From positions 1 to 28,035 of IMG/VR virus record IMGVR_UViG_3300047557_001189: a DNA stretch of 28,035 bases; one strand, 5' to 3'. Shown one piece after another: positions 20,380 through 28,035 of this stretch. The stretch is from a virus. The position numbers were made by a program, and so were the translations under genes. Every line of letters starts with the position of its first letter. Positions within the stretch are counted from its first letter, which is position 1. The notes under the pieces are model-generated. The model did no database searches. It was given only the letters and a program-made list of their open reading frames with translations, and was not told the origin of the DNA.

Positions 20380-20493
20380 GCCGGGTTAGTGTATATAGGG
20401 TAACATCACCATGCGCGCTAACGGGTTGCTTTGAGCGGCAATAGATAAGCAATTCAAAGATGGTGGACGGGGGTTCGATGCCCCCACCCGGTG
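20380..20493 (+). ncRNA. tRNA-like RNA with expanded anticodon arm
   Basis: All arms of a cloverleaf pair with canonical spacing. Acceptor: GCCGGGT (20380-20386) with ACCCGGT (20486-20492), seven pairs with one G-T. Two bases (TA) follow, then D stem GTGT (20389-20392) with ACAT (20403-20406) around a ten-base loop containing GGG. One base on, ACCAT (20408-20412) pairs with ATGGT (20460-20464). A four-base variable loop precedes the T arm GGGGG-TTCGATG-CCCCC (20469-20485), which runs directly into the acceptor. Instead of a seven-base anticodon loop, 47 bases lie between the anticodon-stem strands, with an inner nine-pair stem (20423-20431 with 20447-20455). No T33 or usable anticodon is seen. 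It fills an otherwise empty gap before 20496. Confidence 0.6.
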
Positions 20494-20495
20494 CG

Positions 20496-21086
20496 ATGAA
20501 TATAAGTAAGGCAGATTTGGCCGAACTGGATGCGTTGTTGCCAAAGATTGGCATAGATGAAGCCACCGCAAATATGGGTGGCACGGTGCTGGGTGATGCG
20601 ATGGTATTTGTAGCCCAAACAATTATTGACAAACTCAAAGAAAGCGCACGTGAAAAAGACCTAAAAGCCACCAACAACCTGATACAAAGTATTCAGGCTG
20701 GTTTTCCTAATGTAACACCACAGGGCATTGAGATTGAGATTTCAATGGCTGACTATTGGGAGCGTGTCGAAGACGGACAGAAGCCCGGAATATGGCCACA
20801 TATGCCATCACTAATCCAATGGGTTGGTGCAAAGGCATCAGTCAAAAAAATAGCATTGCAACGCAAAGGCAAAAATCAAAGCGTTGACGATGCCATTAAA
20901 TCTTTTGCATCTGTGATTGCAAAGAAAATACACAGCAAAGGCACAATCAAAAGATTTGGTTACAAGGGTGCTGGATTTATTGCGGATGTATTAACCCAAC
21001 AAAACGTGGACACCATCGCACAGAAGCTGTCCGATTTGACTGGATTGAGATTAAATGCATTTATCAGTACCGAGACAGCCAAATAG
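20496..21086 (+). CDS. HK97 gp10-like tail/neck protein (putative)
   Basis: 196 residues from the ATG at 20496, three bases after the tRNA-like element; a GTG-type extension upstream would be encoded by that element and is rejected. The protein has 'IEISMADYWERVEDGQKPG' followed by 'PSLIQWVGAKAS' and 'KSFASVIAKKIHSKGT', which resemble HK97 gp10-like proteins (Y-x-x-x-v-E-G-x-g-P, then an i-x-x-Wi helix). Such proteins act at the head-tail joint or tail completion. It lies between the chaperone genes and the tail genes. Assignment moderate. Confidence 0.55.
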   Translation: MNISKADLAELDALLPKIGIDEATANMGGTVLGDAMVFVAQTIIDKLKESAREKDLKATNNLIQSIQAGFPNVTPQGIEIEISMADYWERVEDGQKPGIWPHMPSLIQWVGAKASVKKIALQRKGKNQSVDDAIKSFASVIAKKIHSKGTIKRFGYKGAGFIADVLTQQNVDTIAQKLSDLTGLRLNAFISTETAK

Positions 21087-21087
21087 G

Positions 21088-21096
21088 TACTTTTAT
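21088..21096 (+). promoter_or_regulatory. TACTTTTAT motif before the 398-residue tail gene
   Basis: The nonamer starts one base after the stop of the upstream gene and ends five bases before the ATG at 21102. No clear TTG is found 17-23 bases upstream. Same motif as at 5601 (minus), 20353 and 27201. Confidence 0.45.
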
Positions 21097-21101
21097 AAAT
21101 A

Positions 21102-22298
21102 ATGGCAATAACTATTAACACCGAGCCGAATGACATCAGCCCGGTATATTCCGATATTTCCTATGTGGTAACTTCCACTAATTACGCACAGTCAAACTTC
21201 AAGTTCGTGGCTGTGGTGAAAAACGCAGCTGGCACAATCCTTGCAAAACTGAAAGCCCCGATTTTTCACGGCACTACCGATAAAGGCGTTTTCAATATCA
21301 GCAGGATTTTGCAAAACTATGTGACATATGATTTCACCCAAAATCTCGGCACGCTGACCAAATGCCTTAATAGTTACATTGGTTATTCGGTAGAGTTTGG
21401 TGAAGAATATGGTGGAACTGAATATCTCAACCTGACCAGTGACACGGGTAAGTATGCGTGGAACGGATTGTTTGATTTGTACGGCAGCGAAACGGCAGCC
21501 ACTTATAAAATTGATGTGCCATCCAGTACGCCCAAATTTCTCACCCGTGTACGTACACGCAGGGTAACTACCTCACAATATGATTACCTGCACTTTTTAT
21601 TATTGGGTTATGATGCCACACCGAAGATAATTGCCTATAATTCCGCAGGAACAGCTATTGCGACATCAGTAATTAAATTACCTTGGGTTGCCAGTGTTTC
21701 GGACTTGTCACAATTTATGGTTCGTTTCGGTTGTGGCCCTGTGCAACTCAATGCGCTGACCGCAGGTGAATTGGATAGCGGAACGGCAGGCAATGTCATT
21801 CCAAGCAACACATCATATTACACCATCCAAATCCAAACTGGTGCAGGCAATCCGGGAAGTGAGGTTTACCGCTTTGATGTAGTTGAGGAATGCTCAAAAT
21901 ATCTGCCACAGTATCTTAACTTTTTAAACCCATTAGGTGGCTTTGAAAGTGTCCGCTGTAGCATGGCATCCAAAGACAAGTATAACGTGAGCAGAAAGCA
22001 ATTCAAGCGGAATAATTACACCCTGTCTGGCAATACTTATGCATACGATACCACAAAGCACGGTATTACAAACTATGCAGTTGAAAAAACCAAAGAGGTT
22101 ACGCTCAACACCAACTGGCTGACCGAGACAGAGTTTGAGTGGCTGCAAGATTTGATTGCCAGCCCCGTTGTCTTTTTGGGTAGCATACCCGTGAACATCG
22201 TTGAAACTTCCTATGAGGTGTTTGATTATGTGGACGGCCCAAATAACTTGAAAATTACAGTGCAATATACTGAACCTGAAAGGCTACAAAACGCATGA
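21102..22298 (+). CDS. Tail structural protein (398 residues)
   Basis: A beta-rich, Ser/Thr/Asn-rich protein without signal peptide or membrane segment. It has 'YVVTSTNY', 'GVFNISRILQNYVTYDF' and near the C-terminus 'KEVTLNTNWLTETEFEWLQDLIASPVVFLG', which I know from tail-associated proteins of Bacteroidota phages directly before the long tail-hub protein. A role in the distal tail is likely; no named family can be given. The start follows a TACTTTTAT motif; the stop overlaps the next gene as ATGA. Confidence 0.55.
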   Translation: MAITINTEPNDISPVYSDISYVVTSTNYAQSNFKFVAVVKNAAGTILAKLKAPIFHGTTDKGVFNISRILQNYVTYDFTQNLGTLTKCLNSYIGYSVEFGEEYGGTEYLNLTSDTGKYAWNGLFDLYGSETAATYKIDVPSSTPKFLTRVRTRRVTTSQYDYLHFLLLGYDATPKIIAYNSAGTAIATSVIKLPWVASVSDLSQFMVRFGCGPVQLNALTAGELDSGTAGNVIPSNTSYYTIQIQTGAGNPGSEVYRFDVVEECSKYLPQYLNFLNPLGGFESVRCSMASKDKYNVSRKQFKRNNYTLSGNTYAYDTTKHGITNYAVEKTKEVTLNTNWLTETEFEWLQDLIASPVVFLGSIPVNIVETSYEVFDYVDGPNNLKITVQYTEPERLQNA

Positions 22299-25045
22299 AC
22301 AATGTGAGATTAGTTTGCGGCGGGGTAAGTGTTGACCTGCCGAGTGATTTTGGAATACTGATAAATAAGAGCATTGCCGATATTCGGGAACCAGAAAGCC
22401 GCTCATCGGATTGGTCAAAGACATTCACACTGCCCGGCACAAAGGCAAATAACAAGCTTTTCACACACTTGTTTGATTTGAATTTGAGCATCCGCAACAC
22501 ATCGGCCACCAATTTCAACCCGGATTTCAACCCAAACCTGAAAGCCGATGCAATTCTGCAAGTGGATGAGGTGACGCAGATACAGGGCTTTATCCGTTTG
22601 TTGGGCATAAAGGTCAATGATTTCAATCAAATAGAGTACGAATGCTCAATGCACGGGGAGTTGGCCGACCTATTTGCAAAGGTTGCCGATGCCAAACTTT
22701 CCGATTTGGACTTCACCGCATACAATCACATCATAAGCGACACCAATATATTCAATTCGTGGGATACTTCGATAGTAAAAAATGGCTCATCTGGGTATGT
22801 GAATTTCAGTGGTGGCGCACCAATTGGTGAGGGTTACGTCTACGGCTGGATAGATAACGGGCAATATGCCAATTATAAAACACTTTACACTGATAATATG
22901 ACCCCTTATTTGTACGCAAAAACGGTTGTAGATGCAATTTTCAGCGGTACGGGTTACTCATACAGCAGCGGTTCGTTTTTCAACACAGCGCAGTTCAAAA
23001 GATTGGTGGTTCCCTGCCCTACAAAAACGCCGATATTAAGTGAGCAAAATATATTAGATAGGCAGTTTCAGGCAAAATTCAGTGGTAGTGTAACATTTGG
23101 AAACACATCCACGCAAATGCTTTTCCCTACCGAAATACTCGACCCATCAAATCAATGGAATACAAGCACATCGGAATTTACAAATGGCTTTTATTCGCAA
23201 GGTTATGATTTTACAATCTATTTAGATGGTAGCGCAACCGGGTTAACGGCCACAGCAGGAGCGCAAGATAAGTTATGGTTTAGATTATTTGTCAATGGCG
23301 TGGTTGTTCAGGAAAAGGGTGTTTGGACAACAAACACCGCAGCTGGTACGGCAACGATAAATGACTATGTGCGTTTTCAAAATATCAAGCTGCAAAAAAA
23401 TGATGATGTTGTTGTGCATTGGTATGGTGCAAGACAGGGCGGTATCGGTGCATTTATTTCAGGCGCACAAGTAACATTAACAGCCAACACATCGTTTTAC
23501 AATTTTGTGGTTGAGAGTTCATATGCCTATGATGACACAATGGATTTCGGTGGATTTTTTACGGGCGTTGAAACTAAACAGCGCGAGTTCATGCGTTGGA
23601 TTTTCACAATGTTTAATCTGTATGTTGAAGCCACTGAAATTGATAAACAACTTGTAATCCTGCCACGCGAAGATTTTTACACAACAACGGTGCGCGATTG
23701 GACAAAGAAACGTGACCTATTGCAGCCGCTTGAAATTACCCCGATGGGTGAGCTGGATGCAGGTAGATATTTATTTACCTACAAAGATGGTGAGGATGAG
23801 GGCAATAAATTTTACAAAGAGGATTACAGCCGTACATATGGCGACCGTCAAATCTTAGTGCAAAATGATTTTGTAAAGGATGAGAAAAAAATTGAGATAG
23901 GATTTGTGCCAACCATCATTGTAAAGCCAGAGCAGGAGACAGATAAATATCTGCCCGAGATTTCAACAAATGACGGCAAGACAAAATCCGGTGATTTAAG
24001 GATATTACAATACAAGGCCAAAACCTGTGCAGGTTATTTGGTACGCAATGGCTCTTGGAATTTTAACCCACCAGCAGGAGCGGTAAAAACTAAATATCCA
24101 TTTATGGGCCACTTGGATGACCCGTTGACCAGCACCACAGATATTAACTTTGGAATGCCGCGTTTTATCGGATTGCCACCCGGCACAGCCGTTACAAACA
24201 ACAACCTCTTTAATACCTATTGGTCAAAGTATTTGCAGGAGATTACTGACAAGGATAGCAAGATAGTAAAGGGTGCATTTTATCTCACCCCTGCGGATAT
24301 GGAAAAGTTGTCATTCCGTGACCTCTATTTCTTTGACAACAATTATTTCCGGCTCAATAAAATTGAGGATTATGACCCTGTCAATCCATCTGTCAATATC
24401 TGCGAGTTTTTATTCCTTAAATCGGGCGTAACTTTCAGCGCAACCACTGGAAGCGTTGGCGGTGGTGGAACGCAAAGCGGTGGCGGTCAAACGGAATATG
24501 ACCCAGAGGGCGGTGGAACTTCAAACAAAGTAATTAATCAGCGTGGTATAAATATAGGAAATTTCAATCAGGCTGGTGATGGTGTAATTATAGGCAATAG
24601 AATAAGCAACTACGGACAACGAAATGCAGCGTTTGCGACAAGTGGAGTTACCTTTCTATGTGATGACAGCATAGTTATTGGAACACCACCGCCAACAAAT
24701 GCGGTTGGATGTAATGAAGTTTGGATATCCGGACAAATAATAAACAACAATAATTTTGGTAGCAATAGATTTGTATTCCCAACTACTGACTATACTGCTG
24801 AATTGATATATGATATCATTGTGTTTTCAGGAGATGGCAACCATACAATTACATTACCACCAGCAGCAGACAGCACATCGAAAGCATTTTGGGTAGTTAA
24901 AAAAGGAAGCGGTGGAACTCTGCGAATAGAAGCATATGCAGCAGAATTAATTGATGGTACAGACCATTACAACATAAATAATCAGTACGGCACGGCTTAC
25001 CTTGTGTGTGATGGCACAGAATGGTATGCACTAACAAACAAATAA
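22295..25045 (+). CDS. Large tail tip/hub protein with C-terminal fibre-like domain
   Basis: 916 residues. The N-terminus has 'IADIREPESRSSDWSKTFTLPGTKANN' followed by 'LFTHLFDLNL', which I know as the hallmark of tail-tip or baseplate-hub proteins of Bacteroidota phages. The middle is a mixed beta-rich body. A glycine-rich linker at ~718-745 (GSVGGGGTQSGGG) separates a C-terminal ~170 residues with repeated 'INIGNFNQAGDGVIIGN' and an ending 'HTITLPPAADS ... YLVCDGTEWYALTNK' like tail-fibre caps. The tail part may contact the host. Coupled to the 398-residue gene; the tape measure gene starts one base after its stop. Confidence 0.65.
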   Translation: MNNVRLVCGGVSVDLPSDFGILINKSIADIREPESRSSDWSKTFTLPGTKANNKLFTHLFDLNLSIRNTSATNFNPDFNPNLKADAILQVDEVTQIQGFIRLLGIKVNDFNQIEYECSMHGELADLFAKVADAKLSDLDFTAYNHIISDTNIFNSWDTSIVKNGSSGYVNFSGGAPIGEGYVYGWIDNGQYANYKTLYTDNMTPYLYAKTVVDAIFSGTGYSYSSGSFFNTAQFKRLVVPCPTKTPILSEQNILDRQFQAKFSGSVTFGNTSTQMLFPTEILDPSNQWNTSTSEFTNGFYSQGYDFTIYLDGSATGLTATAGAQDKLWFRLFVNGVVVQEKGVWTTNTAAGTATINDYVRFQNIKLQKNDDVVVHWYGARQGGIGAFISGAQVTLTANTSFYNFVVESSYAYDDTMDFGGFFTGVETKQREFMRWIFTMFNLYVEATEIDKQLVILPREDFYTTTVRDWTKKRDLLQPLEITPMGELDAGRYLFTYKDGEDEGNKFYKEDYSRTYGDRQILVQNDFVKDEKKIEIGFVPTIIVKPEQETDKYLPEISTNDGKTKSGDLRILQYKAKTCAGYLVRNGSWNFNPPAGAVKTKYPFMGHLDDPLTSTTDINFGMPRFIGLPPGTAVTNNNLFNTYWSKYLQEITDKDSKIVKGAFYLTPADMEKLSFRDLYFFDNNYFRLNKIEDYDPVNPSVNICEFLFLKSGVTFSATTGSVGGGGTQSGGGQTEYDPEGGGTSNKVINQRGINIGNFNQAGDGVIIGNRISNYGQRNAAFATSGVTFLCDDSIVIGTPPPTNAVGCNEVWISGQIINNNNFGSNRFVFPTTDYTAELIYDIIVFSGDGNHTITLPPAADSTSKAFWVVKKGSGGTLRIEAYAAELIDGTDHYNINNQYGTAYLVCDGTEWYALTNK

Positions 25046-25046
25046 A

Positions 25047-27197
25047 ATGGCACAAACCACAGTAGCAATAAATTTAGAGGCCAAAACCAAAGGCACGGAA
25101 AGCGTTAAATCCTTAAAAGCGCAAATCAGGGAAGCAACCCAAGAGGCATTAGCTCTTTCACAGAAATTTGGAGAGTTTTCTCCAGAAGCATTGAAAGCAG
25201 CGCAGAGGGTTGCTCAGCTCAAGGATGAAATGGGTGATTTTAAGCAGCGCGTTGAGGCTTTAAATCCTGATAAATTCGATGCAATCGGTAAGGTTGTTGG
25301 CGGTGTAGCGTCTGGCTTTTCTGCGGCACAGGGGGCAATGGCTTTGTTTGGAGCTGAAAGCGAAGATGTGCAAAAAGCATTGCTAAAAGTGCAGGGCGCA
25401 ATGGCATTTGCACAAGGTATTCAAGGGGTTTTGGATGCGCGCAATCAATTTGTCGCATTGGGTAAATCTGCCGTTGCATCCTTTAAGGTTATGAGTGGCG
25501 CATCCAAAGCGTTCATGGTTGGGGGTATAGGATTATTAATTACGGGCATCACATTGGTTATTCAAAATTGGGACAAATTAAAAGAAAAAATAACAGGAAC
25601 AAATGCAGTACAAGAAAAATTAAATCAAACCACAGAGGCATATAGAGATGGTGCAAAAGAGGCAATCATTGCAACCAACCAAGTTGAAGTCGCATTTAAA
25701 CAAGCAAAGGATGGTGTAATTAGTAAAGAGAAAGCGTTAAAAATATACAATGAACAACTGGGAGATGTACTTGGCGTACAAACAGATTTAAATAAAGCCG
25801 AAAAAGTATTTATTGAAAATGCTGGTACATATGTTGAAAGTGTAGCAAAAAGAAAACAAATAGATGAATTGTTAACAAAAGCCGCAGAAGCTGAGGCCGA
25901 AGCAAGGATGGATGCACAACAGGCAGAAGTTGGTTTTTTCAGCGACCAAGGCAGTAAGCAATTAAACGAAAGTTATTTGCGTAGGCAAAGGGCTGCTATT
26001 ATAGCCAGAGGTAAAGAAAAAGCGCAATCGTTTAAAGATGCTGCTTCACAATTAGTAGGTGAACTTTCACAGTTACAAAAAGCTCACAATTTAAAAACCG
26101 AAAAAACTGAAACAAATCAAAAGAAAACTGAGGATAATTATCAGCAGCATCTTGATGATTTAAGGAACAAAACAAATCAATACTATAAAGATACCGAAAT
26201 CATTGAGGAAGAAAACGAAAATAAAAAAAGAAGGCTACAACTTGAAAACCAGCAGACCGCTGCTGAACTTGAAATAAAAGACCAAATTTTTAAATTACAA
26301 GAAAAGGAAAAATTAAATCAACGCGAAACTATTTTATTGCGCGCTCTCAATGAAAATCTTATTGCACTACAAGCAAAGCATAATGCAGAGAGATTTGCGC
26401 TTGAAGAAGATATTTCTGCAAAAGAAAAAGCCAAACTTGAACAGAATAAAAAAGAACAGCAAGATTTTGTAAAACAAAAAAATGATAGTTTATTAAAAGC
26501 TAATGATACATATTACAAAGCTGTTGAAAACAAACTGATACAAAGCGGTGCTAATCAGGCTGCCTTTGATGCTCTTGAAATTGAAAGGCTTGAAGCAAAT
26601 ATCGAAGCACAAAAAGCTTTATTTGGTGAAAACAGCGCAGAGGTTATAGCTGCTGAAAATGAACTTGTAAAAAAGAAAAAAGATATTTACGATAAAGACG
26701 TCAAGGCAAAAGAAGAAAGCGAAAAAGCGAAACAAGAGGCACAAATGGCTACAGTTAATGAAGCCGCAAATGCGATATCTGCACTTGGTGGACTTTTAAA
26801 AGAGGGAAGCGATGCAGCAAAAGCAGCCGCATTGATTGATATCGCAATCAAAACGGGTGTTGGTTTTGCACAAGGTTTGGACATTGCACAAAAAGGTGCT
26901 GCTGGAACTGGGCCTGCTGCACCATACGCATTCCCGATATTTTATGCTCAACAAATTGCTGCTGTTTTAGGTGCGGTATCACGTGCAAAATCGATACTCA
27001 AAGGCGGTAGCGGTGGAGGTGGCACAGGAGGTGGAGTTAGTGCAACTCCATCTGCACCAACGTTCACACCAATCACAGGAGGTGCATTACCGGACGAACA
27101 GCAGTTCGGTGGAATGGGTAGAGTTTACGTGCTTGAGGGCGACATCACCAAAACTCAAATCCGTGTGCGTCGCTTAAGAAATACCAGCGTTGTATAA
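25047..27197 (+). CDS. Tape measure protein
   Basis: 716 residues. The N-terminal part is helical and alanine-rich; residues ~155-173 are a hydrophobic segment (FMVGGIGLLITGITLVI), as in many tape measure proteins; ~180-620 is a charged coiled coil rich in Lys, Glu and Gln; then 'AAALIDIAIKTGVGFAQGLDIAQKGAAG' and a glycine-rich end. Using the usual 1.5 angstrom per residue, a tail of roughly 100 nm is expected (an estimate). The coiled-coil coding region is more AT-rich than its surroundings. It lies downstream of the tail hub genes, unlike the usual order. Confidence 0.75.
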   Translation: MAQTTVAINLEAKTKGTESVKSLKAQIREATQEALALSQKFGEFSPEALKAAQRVAQLKDEMGDFKQRVEALNPDKFDAIGKVVGGVASGFSAAQGAMALFGAESEDVQKALLKVQGAMAFAQGIQGVLDARNQFVALGKSAVASFKVMSGASKAFMVGGIGLLITGITLVIQNWDKLKEKITGTNAVQEKLNQTTEAYRDGAKEAIIATNQVEVAFKQAKDGVISKEKALKIYNEQLGDVLGVQTDLNKAEKVFIENAGTYVESVAKRKQIDELLTKAAEAEAEARMDAQQAEVGFFSDQGSKQLNESYLRRQRAAIIARGKEKAQSFKDAASQLVGELSQLQKAHNLKTEKTETNQKKTEDNYQQHLDDLRNKTNQYYKDTEIIEEENENKKRRLQLENQQTAAELEIKDQIFKLQEKEKLNQRETILLRALNENLIALQAKHNAERFALEEDISAKEKAKLEQNKKEQQDFVKQKNDSLLKANDTYYKAVENKLIQSGANQAAFDALEIERLEANIEAQKALFGENSAEVIAAENELVKKKKDIYDKDVKAKEESEKAKQEAQMATVNEAANAISALGGLLKEGSDAAKAAALIDIAIKTGVGFAQGLDIAQKGAAGTGPAAPYAFPIFYAQQIAAVLGAVSRAKSILKGGSGGGGTGGGVSATPSAPTFTPITGGALPDEQQFGGMGRVYVLEGDITKTQIRVRRLRNTSVV

Positions 27198-27200
27198 ATC

Positions 27201-27209
27201 TACTTTTAT
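27201..27209 (+). promoter_or_regulatory. TACTTTTAT motif before the prohead protease gene
   Basis: The nonamer begins three bases after the tape measure stop. Its last two bases are the first two of an ATG at 27208; if translation starts at the ATG at 27214, the motif ends four bases before it, as at other copies. Confidence 0.4.
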
Positions 27210-28035
27210 GAGTATGGAATTGCCAGTTTATAAAATTGTAGTTAACGAAGACGATGACACCGGGGTAGACGTAGTTTCTTTTGTGGAACGCCCTGCCATA
27301 CAAAAGGACTTCATGCTGTTTAGTCAGCAATTCGTGGAACCCGGTGCAAAGGAAAGCGAAGAGGAGTTCATCGGGCGTTGCATTCCGTACATGGTAGGCG
27401 AGGGCATGGAACAAGAGCAAGCCGCAGCGGTGTGTTATTCAAAGTGGGAAAGCCGCAAAGAATTTGAAAGCTATGACGATTATCCCGAAGCAGCCAAAGA
27501 AAATGCAAAGGTTGCACTACGTTGGGCAGAGGAAAACGGCTGGGGTGACTGTGGTACACCCGTAGGAAAGATAAGAGCAAACCAATTAGCAAACGGCGAG
27601 GCCATCACCCGTGAAACCATCGCAAGGATGGCAGGATTTGAACGCCACAGACAGAACAGCCAAAAAGAACTTGGAGATGGATGCGGTAGATTGATGTGGT
27701 TAGCGTGGGGTGGTAATGAGGGCATTGCATGGGCGCAACGTAAACTTCAGCAGATAGACATGAAACAAGCATATTCAGTGCAAGATGAGGAAAAGCGTAT
27801 CGTTACCGGGCCAGCCATGTTGTCCGATTTCCCAATCTATCGTTGGGATGATGTGCGTGGAGAGTACTATGTCACCTTTGATGCACCCACAATCTGGACT
27901 ATTGCAAAGAAATTTGTCCGCAAGAACTTTTACAAGGCGGTAAATACCGACCACGAGACACCCGTTGAGAATGGTGTCCACATGATTGAAAGCTATTTTA
28001 TTGACCGCGAGCGTGGTGTTATGCCACCCAAAGGA
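27208..28035 (+). CDS. XkdF-like prohead protease, 3' end outside window
   Basis: 276 residues are visible. The N-terminus 'PVYKIVVNEDDDTGVDVVSFVERPAIQKDFMLFS' and 'EKRIVTGPAMLSDFPIYRWDD ... YYVTFDAPTIWTIAKKF ... NTDHETPV' (195-254) and 'ESYFIDRERG' match the XkdF-like phage prohead-protease family, which processes capsid proteins during assembly. Between them (~50-183) is an extra domain with 'RCIPYMVGEGMEQEQAAAVCYSKW' and 'GDCGTPVGKIRANQLANGEAI ... RHRQNSQKELGDGCGRLMW', cysteine-containing, that I have seen in other Bacteroidota phage head proteins. The reading frame is open to the last base. Start 27208 or 27214. Confidence 0.75.
   Translation, partial: MSMELPVYKIVVNEDDDTGVDVVSFVERPAIQKDFMLFSQQFVEPGAKESEEEFIGRCIPYMVGEGMEQEQAAAVCYSKWESRKEFESYDDYPEAAKENAKVALRWAEENGWGDCGTPVGKIRANQLANGEAITRETIARMAGFERHRQNSQKELGDGCGRLMWLAWGGNEGIAWAQRKLQQIDMKQAYSVQDEEKRIVTGPAMLSDFPIYRWDDVRGEYYVTFDAPTIWTIAKKFVRKNFYKAVNTDHETPVENGVHMIESYFIDRERGVMPPKG

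Noticed and set aside
20380-20493. Ordinary tRNA gene with a readable anticodon
   Set aside because: The anticodon-stem strands enclose 47 bases, no seven-base loop with T33 can be formed, and the T loop ends in G instead of a pyrimidine. Kept as tRNA-like RNA instead.
27-28033. Direct join of the two window ends as a closed circle
   Set aside because: Reading the protease frame on into base 1 meets a TAG after eight codons, and the left partial gene is in another frame; portal and capsid genes would also be absent.
1-28035. CRISPR array, insertion sequence, rRNA or integrase
   Set aside because: No spaced identical repeats, transposase or integrase motifs, or rRNA-like stretches were seen on either strand.

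Overview
The window looks like a slice of a tailed double-stranded DNA phage that infects a member of the Bacteroidota. Three things point to that host group. Several minus-strand genes are preceded by the Bacteroidota-type promoter (TTG or TTTG, about 19-21 bases, then TAnnTTTG). Shine-Dalgarno sequences are mostly weak or absent. Most of the proteins are of kinds I know from Flavobacterium- and Bacteroides-type phages (DUF6712 connector, XkdF-like prohead protein, a PSKTFT-type tail hub, DUF1376-like replication protein). No integrase or repressor is visible. Portal and major capsid genes are not in the window, so it is not the whole genome: the right edge cuts an XkdF-like protease gene and the left edge cuts another head gene.

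Layout. Positions 1-4482 (+) carry head-tail connection genes, a lectin-like tail protein and a tightly overlapping lysis cassette (holin-like membrane proteins, a 39-residue basic peptide, a spanin-like protein, a peptidoglycan-binding/L,D-transpeptidase-like endolysin). Positions 4472-12636 (-) form the early block: metallophosphoesterase, small proteins, Rad52-type annealing protein, DUF1599 protein, SSB-like protein, PD-(D/E)XK-like nuclease, a protein built around DnaA domain IV, a C5 cytosine methyltransferase, a DnaB-type helicase and a DUF1376/DnaD-like helicase-loader candidate. The two blocks converge with an 11-base overlap at 4472-4482. Positions 12637-12738 are an AT-rich divergent region with a perfect DnaA box. 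From 12739 rightwards (+) come an HNH protein, a sigma-like protein, two glycosyltransferases, a SAM methyltransferase, a ParB-fused adenine/cytosine DNA methyltransferase, small and large terminase, tail-chaperone-like genes, tail genes, the tape measure protein and the prohead protease.

How it works together. Early minus-strand genes copy and recombine the genome: two possible initiators, helicase, SSB-like and annealing proteins, nuclease. Two DNA methyltransferases probably protect or mark it. The rightward block packages it and builds the tail. The leftmost block finishes head-tail joining and lyses the cell.

Most unusual observations: (1) a tRNA-shaped RNA element at 20380-20493 with full acceptor, D and T arms and a hugely expanded anticodon arm, sitting between two tail genes; (2) a nine-base motif TACTTTTAT repeated just before four genes, perhaps a phage-specific promoter; (3) three early promoters whose TAnnTTTG box ends exactly four bases before ATG, implying leaderless mRNAs; (4) two clusters of 11-base repeats inside the replication-protein gene, a candidate origin; (5) a 290-codon open frame overlapping the C5 methyltransferase gene, with protein-like repeated motifs; (6) a T9 run in the tail-chaperone gene that could allow a -1 frameshift into the next frame.
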